DNA of 64,000 bases from positions 62,001-126,000 of the forward strand of contig JBMYTN010000008.1 of NCBI GenBank assembly GCA_049604415.1, written 5' to 3'. The position numbers and the translations under genes are program-made. This DNA comes from JBMYTN01 sp049604415 (GTDB taxonomy: Bacteria; Pseudomonadota; Alphaproteobacteria; Rhodospirillales; Rhodospirillaceae). Of the stretch, positions 43,806-52,081 are shown one piece after another. Every line of letters begins with the position of its first letter. Position 1 is the first letter of the stretch. The notes beneath the pieces are model-generated. The model was not told the origin of the DNA. It saw nothing but the letters and a program-made list of their open reading frames with translations, and searched no databases.

Positions 43806-45050
43806 TTATCCCAGCAGAGGATGGGCGGGCCGGTCCAGCGCCGCCAAAAACAAGCTGCCGCCGATGAACAGCAAGAACAGGCCACCGGCAACCCGGACCG
43901 CCAAACCCGCCCAGATCAGGGGCAGTTGGGCTTCCCGAGCCAATCCCGCCACCGGGCCGCGCAACAGATGGGTCAGCGAGGCGATGCCCGTCACCGTCAA
44001 TCCGGTCCCGATGGCCATGGCAAAGGTGGCCACCACCCCGGCCAGCCACAGGCCCAATCCGGCGGAGACAATCAGCACCATCACCGCCCCGGTGCAAGGC
44101 CGCAACCCGACGGCAAAGGCAACGCCAAACCACTGCGCCCAGGAGGCCCGGCTCTTTTGTTTGCGCTCCAAGGCGTCGAGCAGCTGCGGCGCATCATGGG
44201 CATGGCTATGGCCACAGCCGGGACCATGCACATGACCATGATCGTGATGATGATGCCCATGGTCGTGATGATGCTCCCCATGCGACTCATGGTGATCGAG
44301 AGGGTCCGAATATGCGGCCCTTGAAGAAGTGTACTGGTCAGTGCTCCCTAAAGTGCCCCGAAGAGTGTGATCCTCAATGTTATACCGAGAGCCCTCAGAT
44401 GTGTGCTGAAGAGTGTTATAGCAAACACCCTCCAAAGGCTGATGGGTCGACCCTTGAGGCTGGTTTTGCCCCTGCGCGGGCTTGAGCAGGCCAACGGCCC
44501 GGCGCAGCGGGCTCCACAACAGCCACAGACCGACGAGAGCAATGGCACCATAGCTGGCGGCTTCCAGGCCGCGCTCGGCCACGCCGGTGACCCACAGTGC
44601 CCCGAGCCCGAGCACCAAATAGGCCCCGCCGACCAGAACCACGGCGGTGACCCCTTGCAAGAAAGCGGAGAACAGGGACAAGCCGACCACCCGTTTCAGA
44701 CGGGTTTCCTCGGTGGCCGCATAGGCCGACACCACCACCTTGCCATGGCCGGGACCGATGGCATGGACCACCCCATAAATGAAACTGCCGATGATCAGCG
44801 GCAGGGACAGGCCAACCCCCAGCCAGTCTTCCGCCCCTTCACGCAGGGCAATCAGGAGGCTGCCTTGCAGCTCCCATTGGGTGGTCTGCACCCAGGCCAG
44901 CATGTCGCCATAAAGACCGGACACCCCCTCACTATCTTGGGAGGCTCCGGTCAGCAAGACCAATAGACCAAGGCCGCCCAGGGCCACCACCACCAGGGCA
45001 GCCAGGGTCCAAACATTGCGACGGGTCGTGATCGAGGAGGTTAGGGACAT
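43806..45050 (-). CDS. NicO/RcnA-family Ni/Co transporter with His-rich loop and an inserted segment
   Basis: A 414-residue membrane protein. The family motifs are GVVHAIGPGHGKVVVSAY (about 93-110) and FAVGLRPCTGAVMVLI in the second half. A cytosolic His-rich loop (about 252-285) precedes the later helices. Just before it, residues about 200-250 form an unusual polar segment with two EG..YN....HT units, encoded by lower-GC DNA with short repeats. The context with DUF1007, cobN and cobO suggests cobalt handling for B12 synthesis. ATG 45050 overlaps the DUF1007 stop by 10 bases. Confidence 0.87.
   Translation of the reverse strand: MSLTSSITTRRNVWTLAALVVVALGGLGLLVLLTGASQDSEGVSGLYGDMLAWVQTTQWELQGSLLIALREGAEDWLGVGLSLPLIIGSFIYGVVHAIGPGHGKVVVSAYAATEETRLKRVVGLSLFSAFLQGVTAVVLVGGAYLVLGLGALWVTGVAERGLEAASYGAIALVGLWLLWSPLRRAVGLLKPAQGQNQPQGSTHQPLEGVCYNTLQHTSEGSRYNIEDHTLRGTLGSTDQYTSSRAAYSDPLDHHESHGEHHHDHGHHHHDHGHVHGPGCGHSHAHDAPQLLDALERKQKSRASWAQWFGVAFAVGLRPCTGAVMVLIVSAGLGLWLAGVVATFAMAIGTGLTVTGIASLTHLLRGPVAGLAREAQLPLIWAGLAVRVAGGLFLLFIGGSLFLAALDRPAHPLLG
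44301..44453 (-). repeat. Lower-GC in-frame insertion with degenerate duplication in the NicO gene
   Basis: About 150 bases containing two related units, each with GAGGG, TATAACA and CACTCTTC. It has an AT-richer composition than the rest of the gene, keeps the frame and lies next to the His-rich loop. This suggests a small insertion that was duplicated. Confidence 0.6.
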
Positions 45051-45733
45051 GACAGGATCATAGGCGCGGCGAAGGGAAAGCCAAGGCCCTCTTCGCCCGG
45101 GGCCACATCCTGTTCGGGTAGGTTCATGCCCATGAAAGTTTGCTCCTCCGACAGTCCGGGGGCCGGGGCAAGGGTCAGGCTGCATCCCAGATCCGCCCCC
45201 GAGAGACTCAGACCCTTAGGGTCCGGGGAGATCGCCACATAGAACACCGGATCATAAATCCGCAGGGTTAGGGGCGATCCTTCCAGGACAATGGGGTCTG
45301 GGAAGGGCAAACGGTAGCTGTAAATCAGGCGACCGTTTTCGAACACGCCGGTGAAGTCGGAGACCACGCCGACCTCCTGGCGTTGGTCATCGCGGCGCAG
45401 ATCCAGATAATAGTTCCATTCCTCTAAGGCCTCGGCGGCAAAATCGGCCATTTGCGACACCGCATCCGGATCGGGCTGCTCCGGCCCCAGCTTCGGCAAT
45501 TCTTCAATGGAAAAAAAGCTGTACAGCTCATCGAAGGTCCAGATGACCTCGACCGCCATCAACTGCGCCCCACCCTGTGGAGATGGAGCGATTTCGGCTT
45601 TCAGGGCCAGATCGATGAACACATGGGGGTGGGCCTGGGCGGGGGCGGCCTGGGCGATCCAGAGAGCGGCCACCGCCCCTGTCAAATTTCCGAGACGGGC
45701 CAGGAGCCCGCCAAACCCAGCCTGCCGAGACAT
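45041..45733 (-). CDS. DUF1007 family periplasmic protein
   Basis: 230 residues with a signal peptide (IAQAAPAQA) and the mature start HPHVFIDL typical of DUF1007. Further blocks are VEVIWTFDELYSFF and FENGRLIYSYRLPF. DUF1007 proteins accompany NicO/RcnA transporters, and the His-rich mature start could bind metal; this role is inferred. Its ATG shares one base with the lepA stop, and its end overlaps the NicO start. Confidence 0.88.
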   Translation of the reverse strand: MSRQAGFGGLLARLGNLTGAVAALWIAQAAPAQAHPHVFIDLALKAEIAPSPQGGAQLMAVEVIWTFDELYSFFSIEELPKLGPEQPDPDAVSQMADFAAEALEEWNYYLDLRRDDQRQEVGVVSDFTGVFENGRLIYSYRLPFPDPIVLEGSPLTLRIYDPVFYVAISPDPKGLSLSGADLGCSLTLAPAPGLSEEQTFMGMNLPEQDVAPGEEGLGFPFAAPMILSCP

Positions 45734-47541
45734 CAGTCGTCGGACATCCGCAGCGCGTTGATAAAGGCGCTTTGGGGAATTTCCACGCGACCAAATTGGC
45801 GCATCTTCTTTTTCCCCTCCTTCTGCTTTTCCAACAGCTTTTTCTTCCGGGTGATGTCGCCGCCATAACATTTGGCAGTCACATCCTTGCGCAGGGCGGC
45901 GATGGTTTCCCGGGCAATCACCTTGCCGCCAATCGCAGCCTGGATCGGGATTTTGAACAAATGCCGAGGGATCAGCTCCTTCAAGCGCTCGCAAATGGCG
46001 CGGCCACGAAACTCAGCCTGGGTGCGGTGGGCGATGAAGGCCAAGGCGTCCACCGGCTCCGCATTGATCAGGATCGAGACCTTAACCAGATCGGAGTCCG
46101 AATATTCCGCCATCTCATAATCGAAGCTGGCATAGCCCCGGCTGATGGATTTCAGCCGGTCGTAAAAATCGAACACAATCTCGTTCAGCGGCAGACGATA
46201 GACCGCCATGGCCCGATTGCCCGCATAGGTCAGATCTTCCTGGATCCCGCGGCGCTCGGTACAGAGCTTCAGCACCGGTCCCAGATACTCATCGGGCACC
46301 ATGATGGTCGCTTTGACCCAGGGCTCTTCGATGCTCTCGATTTTGACCACCTCGGGCATATCCGCCGGATTGTGCAGCTCCGTCTCGGTGCCGTCGGTCA
46401 TATGCATGTGATAGACCACGGACGGGGCCGTGGTGATCAGGTCGAGATTGAACTCCCGTTCCAGCCGTTCCTGGATGATCTCCATATGCAGCAGGCCCAA
46501 AAAGCCGCAGCGGAAGCCAAAGCCGAGCGCCGCTGAGCTTTCAGTGGTGTATTCAAAGCTGGCATCATTCAGACGCAGCTTGGCCAGGCTGTCGCGCAGC
46601 TCCTCAAATTGCGAGCTGTCCACCGGGAACAGGCCACACCAGACCACCGGGATTGAGGGCTGGAACCCGGCCAAGGCTTCCGGAGCCGGAGCCTTATCAT
46701 CGGTCAGGGTGTCACCGACCGAGCAATCGGCAACGGATTTGATCCCGGCGGTGATAAAGCCCATCTCGCCCGCAGCCAATTCCGGCACTGAGAGCATTTT
46801 CGGCGTGAAGACCCCAACCCGGTCAACCGGATGCACCGCGCCGGTGGCCATCATCCGCACCCGCATGCCCTTGCGCAGGCGGCCATTTTTGATCCGCACC
46901 AGGATGATTACGCCCAAATAGGCGTCATACCAGCTGTCCACCAGCAAGGCCTGGAGCGGGGCGTCGGGGTCGCCTTCCGGCGGCGGCAAATGTTGGGCCA
47001 CGGCCTTTAGGACCGCTTCCACATTCAGGCCGGTCTTGGCCGAGATCTCCACCGCATCGGTCGCATCAATGCCAATGACATCCTCGATCTGACCGCGAAT
47101 ACGCTCCGGCTCGGCGGCGGGCAGGTCGACCTTGTTTAAGACCGGGATGATTTCATGGCCCGCATCAATGGCTTGATAGACATTGGCCAGGGTTTGCGCC
47201 TCAACCCCCTGGCTGGCATCGACCACCAGCAAGGAGCCTTCACAGGCGGACAGAGACCGGGAGACCTCATAGGCGAAGTCCACATGGCCCGGGGTGTCCA
47301 TCAGATTGAAGCGATATTGAGTGCCGTCATCGTCGGTGAACAACAGCCGCACGGTTTGGGCTTTGATGGTGATGCCACGCTCGCGCTCCAGATCCATGGA
47401 ATCCAGGACCTGGTCCTTCATCTCGCGATCATCCAAGCCGCCACACAGTTGGATCAGCCGGTCAGCGAGGGTGGATTTTCCATGGTCAATATGCGCAATG
47501 ATCGCAAAATTGCGAATGCGCTCTAGGTCAGTGCGGGACAT
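45733..47541 (-). CDS. lepA: Elongation factor 4
   Basis: A 602-residue translational GTPase. G1 is AHIDHGKST, G3 DTPGHVDF, and G4 NKVDLPAA. The EF4-specific C-terminal domain includes NAEPVDALAFIAHR and the terminal basic stretch before ALRMSDD. It back-translocates or remodels stalled ribosomes. ATG 47541 (MSRTDLERIRN) fits the family; a start at 47580 is less likely. It is the first gene of the run leading into the cobalt genes. Confidence 0.97.
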   Translation of the reverse strand: MSRTDLERIRNFAIIAHIDHGKSTLADRLIQLCGGLDDREMKDQVLDSMDLERERGITIKAQTVRLLFTDDDGTQYRFNLMDTPGHVDFAYEVSRSLSACEGSLLVVDASQGVEAQTLANVYQAIDAGHEIIPVLNKVDLPAAEPERIRGQIEDVIGIDATDAVEISAKTGLNVEAVLKAVAQHLPPPEGDPDAPLQALLVDSWYDAYLGVIILVRIKNGRLRKGMRVRMMATGAVHPVDRVGVFTPKMLSVPELAAGEMGFITAGIKSVADCSVGDTLTDDKAPAPEALAGFQPSIPVVWCGLFPVDSSQFEELRDSLAKLRLNDASFEYTTESSAALGFGFRCGFLGLLHMEIIQERLEREFNLDLITTAPSVVYHMHMTDGTETELHNPADMPEVVKIESIEEPWVKATIMVPDEYLGPVLKLCTERRGIQEDLTYAGNRAMAVYRLPLNEIVFDFYDRLKSISRGYASFDYEMAEYSDSDLVKVSILINAEPVDALAFIAHRTQAEFRGRAICERLKELIPRHLFKIPIQAAIGGKVIARETIAALRKDVTAKCYGGDITRKKKLLEKQKEGKKKMRQFGRVEIPQSAFINALRMSDD

Positions 47542-47754
47542 GCGCGAAATCGGTCTGTTGTGACAGGAAGGCCGGGACAATAGGGCCGAACGGCCTGGGT
47601 TTCAACAATTGCCCGAGCCGGGCGGTTCGCTGCCGGGACGCGCGTACCACCAAGAGAGTGTTGCATCCTGAAGGGATTGCAAGGAAACTGCAAGCGCATC
47701 CCAACGAAACAAAGAGATGACCAACATCTCCGGTTGGTAAGGAAAAACAGCGGC

Positions 47755-48984
47755 ATGACAGGGGATACGGCGACTTCCCCCTCTCAGACCACCTATGACG
47801 ATCTGCTGTCCTTGGCCCGGGACCGCAGCGTTGAGGGGCGCAATCGTCTGGCGGAAACCATCGAGGCCCTGTTCCTGGACCCCCAGTCAAACAGCCGCGT
47901 CGGCACCTTGACCGACCGGGAACACAGCCTGATGGGCTCTATCCTGCAGCGGGTGCTCAAAGAGGTTGAGCAGACCCTGCGCGACCGGATCATGGACGAT
48001 CTGTCGGCCAATCCGGAGGCCCCGCCGGAGCTGATGCGGGTCCTGGCGCAAGACGATATCGACATCGCCTTTCCGATCCTGCGCAACAGCCCGGTTCTGC
48101 GCGACCAGGACCTGATCGAAATCATCCGTAACCGCACCCTGGAACATCAACTGGCCATAGCCACCCGCAGCGGGCTGGGGGAAACGGTCTCCGCCGCCCT
48201 GGTGGACAGCGGGCAGACATCGGTGATTGTCCGCCTGTTGAACAATCCCGATGCCAAGATCCATGACTCGACCATGGCCTATCTGGTCGAGGAATCCCGC
48301 CGGGTTGATGCCTTCCAGGAACCGATCCTGCAGCGCGAAGACCTGCCCTCGGAACTGGCCCAACGCATGTTCCTGTGGGTTTCCGCAGCCCTGCGGACCT
48401 TTATTGTTGAGCGCTTCAAACTGCCGGAAGACCGGGTTGACGATCTGCTCGAACAAGCGGTCCAGGACACGGACCCCGGCAGCAGCGGCGCGGAGGTTCA
48501 TCCGGCGGCCAATGCGCTGGCGGAAGATCTCAGCCAATCGGTGGAGATCACGCCGGGCTTGCTGCTCGATACCCTGAGTGACGGCCAAGTGGATTTGTTT
48601 GTTTCCCTGTTTACCAAGGCTACGGGTTTGCGCGATGTTCTGGTCCGCCGCCTGCTGTTTGAACCCGGCGGCGAGGGCATGGCCATTGCCTGCCGGGCTT
48701 TGGGGTTCACAGCGGAGGAATTCTCGGTCCTGTTTTTGCTCTCGCGCCGGGCCAGGGTGGAAAGCCTTGCGACCACCAACAAGCGCAAAGCCGATGCCTT
48801 GGCCCTGTTCAAGGGCGCTCCGGTGGCCATTTGTCAGCGGGTGGTGGCGAAATGGACCCGGAACCCGAAATATCTGATGGCCTTGCGCAGTCTGGAAAGC
48901 GCACGGGATCAGCTCTATCACGCCCAACAGGCCGAGCCCGCCAGCCCGCAGCCCTCTGCACCCACCGCCGGAGGTCCGCCATGA
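47755..48984 (+). CDS. DUF2336 family protein
   Basis: 409 residues, soluble and alpha-helical, with HEAT-like repeats (VLAQDDIDIAFPILRNSPVL, then LIEIIRNRTLEHQLAIATR). This is the alphaproteobacterial DUF2336 family, with no known biochemical activity. The ATG has AAGGA upstream. The last four bases overlap the start of the PAS histidine kinase (ATGA), so the two are translationally coupled, suggesting a joint signalling function. Confidence 0.88.
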   Translation: MTGDTATSPSQTTYDDLLSLARDRSVEGRNRLAETIEALFLDPQSNSRVGTLTDREHSLMGSILQRVLKEVEQTLRDRIMDDLSANPEAPPELMRVLAQDDIDIAFPILRNSPVLRDQDLIEIIRNRTLEHQLAIATRSGLGETVSAALVDSGQTSVIVRLLNNPDAKIHDSTMAYLVEESRRVDAFQEPILQREDLPSELAQRMFLWVSAALRTFIVERFKLPEDRVDDLLEQAVQDTDPGSSGAEVHPAANALAEDLSQSVEITPGLLLDTLSDGQVDLFVSLFTKATGLRDVLVRRLLFEPGGEGMAIACRALGFTAEEFSVLFLLSRRARVESLATTNKRKADALALFKGAPVAICQRVVAKWTRNPKYLMALRSLESARDQLYHAQQAEPASPQPSAPTAGGPP

Positions 48985-50678
48985 ATGGGGGCGAGACCAT
49001 CCCGCCGCCGGAAGAGCCCGAAACCAATCAGAGCCAAGCCAGCGAAGAACCCGACGACAATCTGGTGCAGTGGCATTCGGTCAGCATCAAGGCCCCGGTC
49101 GACCCGCTGGGGTCCCGGGCCTCCACTTTGCCGGAAGAGCGCCTGTATGATCTGACACGGCTGATCTCGGAATGGGTCTGGGAAACCGACCGGGACGGCC
49201 ATCTGACCTATGCCTCAGCCCGGGTGTTCGACCTGTTGGGCCTGCCCGCAGAATCCCTGATCGGCAAAAGCTTTGTCCAGATCGGCCAGTTTCGCGGCGA
49301 GGCCCCGAATTGGAACCATCCCTTCCGTGACCATCGCTTGGATGCTGTGGCGGCCAATGGCCATGCGGTGGTCCTGCAGCTGTCTGCGGTGCCGATGTTC
49401 GATCCGCAGACCGGATCCCGTATTGGCAATCGCGGCACCGCCAAGGACATCACCTCCACCGAGGAAGCCAGCGCGGCCCTAAACCGGCAACATGCCTTCC
49501 GCAAAGTGTTGATGGATGCCATTCCCCTGCCGGTGTTTGTCAAAGACCGGGCCGGGCGCTATATCGCCGTCAACAAAGCCTTTTGCGAGGCCGCTGGGCG
49601 GCCCAGCGAGCAAATCCTTTATGAGACCATGGAAAGCCTGCTGCCGCCTGATGAAATAGAAATCTATCAGGATGTGGAGCAGGAAATTCTGGAGCGGGGC
49701 GGGTCGCGCTATTTGGAGCTGTCCACCCGGTTCGCCGATGGCAAGAAGCACCAGATCGTCTTGGCCATGTCGCGCTATGGCGAGGGCCAACGCACCAGCG
49801 GGCTGATCGGCGTGGTCACCGATGTCACCGCCCTGCGCGTGACAGAGAAGGATCTGCAAAGCTCCATTGACGCCCTGACCCGCTCCAACAGCGAGTTGCG
49901 GCATTTCACCGAGGTCGCCGCCCATGACCTCCAAGAACCGGTCCGCACCGTGGTTAGCTATTGCCAGCTAATCGAACGCACCTTGGGCAACTACCCGGAT
50001 CCGCATTTGCAGGAATATCTCCATTTCGCCATGTCCGGAGCCCGGCGCATGCGTGATCTGGTCAATGACCTGACCCTCTATGCCTCTGTGGATCGCACCC
50101 ACAAGCAACCCCATCGGCTCGATCTCGCCCTGATCGCTTTGCAGGCGGCCGAAGATCTCCAGCGCAAGATCCAAGACCCCGATGTCCAGATCACCGTGCG
50201 CAAACCCTTGCCCGATGCCTTTGGCGATCAGATCGAGATCAAGCAGGTTTTCCGTCACCTGTTTGAAAATGCCTGGAAATTCCGCAATCCGGACCGCCCG
50301 GTTCAGGTCACCGTGTCCGCCAGCGCTGCTCAGCCCTCGGCCCTGGCCCTGGAGCAGGCCGCAGGGTCGGCGCAAGATGGGTTGGAGGGCGAAGGGGCCA
50401 TGGTCACCATCGCCGTCCAGGACAACGGCATCGGCATGGCGGAAGCGGATTTGGAGCGGATCTTTTCTCTGTTCCGACGCCTGCATGGCCAGGACCGTTT
50501 CCCGGGTACGGGGATCGGCTTGGCGGTTTGTCGGAAGATCGTTGAGCGGTCCGGCGGTCGGATCTGGGCTGAAAGCCTTGGCGACCAAGGCAGCCGTCTG
50601 TGTTTCACCCTGCCCCTCAGCCGGGGGCGGGCCCAAGCGCCCTCGCCGCTGCCCTTGGCCGGGTTTTCGACTGAGTAG
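48981..50678 (+). CDS. PAS-domain sensor histidine kinase
   Basis: 565 residues, no transmembrane helices. Two PAS domains (about 55-165 and 172-285) precede a HisKA domain with H315 in AAHDLQEPVR and a HATPase domain with DNGIGMAEADLERIF and GTGIGLAVCRKIV. The HDLQEP type resembles phytochrome-like and heptose-type soluble kinases. No receiver or response regulator is adjacent. It is coupled to DUF2336. The stop codon TAG is the first triplet of REP-like copy C, so the native C-terminus may have been altered. Confidence 0.92.
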   Translation: MNGGETIPPPEEPETNQSQASEEPDDNLVQWHSVSIKAPVDPLGSRASTLPEERLYDLTRLISEWVWETDRDGHLTYASARVFDLLGLPAESLIGKSFVQIGQFRGEAPNWNHPFRDHRLDAVAANGHAVVLQLSAVPMFDPQTGSRIGNRGTAKDITSTEEASAALNRQHAFRKVLMDAIPLPVFVKDRAGRYIAVNKAFCEAAGRPSEQILYETMESLLPPDEIEIYQDVEQEILERGGSRYLELSTRFADGKKHQIVLAMSRYGEGQRTSGLIGVVTDVTALRVTEKDLQSSIDALTRSNSELRHFTEVAAHDLQEPVRTVVSYCQLIERTLGNYPDPHLQEYLHFAMSGARRMRDLVNDLTLYASVDRTHKQPHRLDLALIALQAAEDLQRKIQDPDVQITVRKPLPDAFGDQIEIKQVFRHLFENAWKFRNPDRPVQVTVSASAAQPSALALEQAAGSAQDGLEGEGAMVTIAVQDNGIGMAEADLERIFSLFRRLHGQDRFPGTGIGLAVCRKIVERSGGRIWAESLGDQGSRLCFTLPLSRGRAQAPSPLPLAGFSTE

Positions 50679-50739
50679 AGCATTTTCAGCAGAAGTGGGT
50701 ACCGGTTCGGCGGTTCGAAAATGCGACAAACCAAGAGAG
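50677..50739 (+). repeat. REP-like dispersed intergenic repeat, copy C
   Basis: The inverse orientation of copies A and B, containing CCGGTTCGGCGGTTC. It begins within the histidine kinase stop codon and is followed by a perfect 6-bp hairpin (50743-50757) and then the MITE at 50793. Confidence 0.8.
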
Positions 50740-50792
50740 CATTTCGGCTTAGCCGAATTGGATCAAGTTCAGCGGTGCAAAAGCGCTTTTGA

Positions 50793-51063
50793 TTAGGCCG
50801 TAAACTCATAAACGGGACGTTTTTGGCTGCTAAATTGGCTAAATCCTATCAGGCAAGGGTCGAAGATCGGGCTGGTGGCCCGGTCAAGATCCCTTAACGC
50901 CATAGGATAACGCCAATTTGCAGTCCTTTGGAGAGGGCTAAAACGCTGGACGAATGCGTCGGAAAACCTTGAAAATGCACCACATTTCCTGCGGTTTCCC
51001 TCCTGTTCTTCCAATGTTTTAGCACCTCCCAAAATCCGTTCCGTTTATGAGTCTACGGCCTAA
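50793..51063. mobile_element. 271-bp MITE-like element with TA target duplication
   Basis: Terminal inverted repeats of about 24 bp match at 22 positions (left 50795-50818, right 51039-51062), and subterminal similarity continues inward. TA flanks both GGCC ends (50794-50795 and 51061-51062), as expected for IS630/mariner-type insertion. There is no coding capacity. Internally (50832-50919) it carries a long hairpin that also occurs at 59129-59216. The right end supplies the stop codon of ptsN. Confidence 0.72.
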
Positions 51064-51524
51064 GCCGCTTGGGTGGTTTGAGACTGAGTCAACAGCGCAT
51101 ACAGCGCTTCGGCGGTGTCCGTGCCACGCAGCTTTTCGCAAATCCCACGATCCCGCAGCAGTCGCGACACCCGGGCCAAAGCCTTCAGGTGGTCCGCACC
51201 GGCATTTTCCGGGGCCAGCAGCAAAAAGATCAAATCCACTGGCTCGTCATCAATGGAATCAAAATCCACCGGGGCGTCGAGCCGGATGAACAGGCCACAC
51301 AGGCTCTCCAGGCTGGCCATTTTGCCATGGGGAATGGCGATGCCATTGCCCACACCGGTCGAGCCCAAACGCTCCCGTTCCAGCAAAACGTCAAAAATCG
51401 CCCGTTCCGGGTGACCGGACCGCGCGGCGGCTTTCCGGGCAATTTCCTGGAGCACCTGTTTTTTGCTGGTCACGCGCAGAGCCGGGACAACATCCCCGGG
51501 TCCGATGAGATCTGAAATTTCCAT
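51060..51524 (-). CDS. ptsN: PTS IIA-like nitrogen-regulatory protein
   Basis: 154 residues of EIIA-Ntr. The phosphoacceptor His lies in GIAIPHGKM, with LLERERLGSTGVGNG before it and LIFLLLAPENAGADHLKAL after it. It takes phosphate from NPr and regulates potassium, nitrogen and carbon functions. ATG 51524 follows AAAGG. The TAG stop falls inside the right end of the MITE, so the last residues may be replaced compared with relatives. Confidence 0.95.
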   Translation of the reverse strand: MEISDLIGPGDVVPALRVTSKKQVLQEIARKAAARSGHPERAIFDVLLERERLGSTGVGNGIAIPHGKMASLESLCGLFIRLDAPVDFDSIDDEPVDLIFLLLAPENAGADHLKALARVSRLLRDRGICEKLRGTDTAEALYALLTQSQTTQAA

Positions 51525-52081
51525 TCGGGAGCCTTTCGCAACTCCGCTGTCCGTGAAACGCTCCGACAAAGCTGACCATATCCCTAAGGACAGCCTTGAT
51601 CCGGATCCCTGGTCTTCAGCGTGATCTGCCTATCCTGAACCCCAGGACAAACAAGGCCACCAACCAGACATCAGTGCCCCCGAACCGCTGCTCGGCAGGG
51701 TCGGTCCGCCACAGGCGGATGGGCGCGGTTCACGGGCCATCTTGGCCCATTTTCGTTAAGAGCCGTTCCAACCAACCATTCATCCGCATGAACACGGGCA
51801 GGTCAGAAAAGCTCCAGAAACCGCGAAGGACGCGGAACCTATCCCTGGTCCCTTAGGCTGTCAAGACCAGGATTTTTGACAGAATATCGCTTCACACCAC
51901 GCTTTGGAATCGAAAGCCACCGCCTCCGGTCCGGCGATCGCCTTGCCAAGACTGTCGCACCTCTTCCAACAGGCGGAAAACACTCACTGTTTCTAATGTT
52001 TTACGATGGTTTCTTTAGGGGCCACACGCACAATGTGCGCTTGCACTTTTTCAGGCTGAGCCCCACTTGCCGTCGCTGCTA
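51525..52081. other. 557-bp gap between rpoN and ptsN; hpf not present
   Basis: Alphaproteobacteria usually have hpf (raiA-like) here. No minus-strand frame of that size or sequence is visible and I see no clear remnant. The gap contains small inverted repeats (51734-51748 and 51844-51870) and a candidate ptsN promoter. The plus-strand frames in this gap look non-coding. Confidence 0.6.
51836..51864 (-). promoter_or_regulatory. Possible sigma-70-type promoter for ptsN
   Basis: On the minus strand TTGACA (51864-51859) is followed after 17 bases by TAGGTT (51841-51836). The -35 is perfect and the -10 is weak. It would give a leader of about 305 bases. Confidence 0.35.

Noticed and set aside
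43800..45040. Cobalamin riboswitch near cobN and the NicO gene.
   Set aside because: The genes are nearly contiguous and no B12-box-like sequence was found in the available gaps.
51596..51856. An 86-codon plus-strand frame in the rpoN-ptsN gap.
   Set aside because: Its composition is Pro/Arg-rich like out-of-frame translation, it has no ribosome site and no recognisable motif.
32769..51890. A 19-base near-match (TTTTGACAGAATAT then GCTT) at 32769-32787 and 51872-51890.
   Set aside because: One mismatch over 19 bases with no shared flanks can arise by chance in 64 kb, and no promoter spacing supports a common function.
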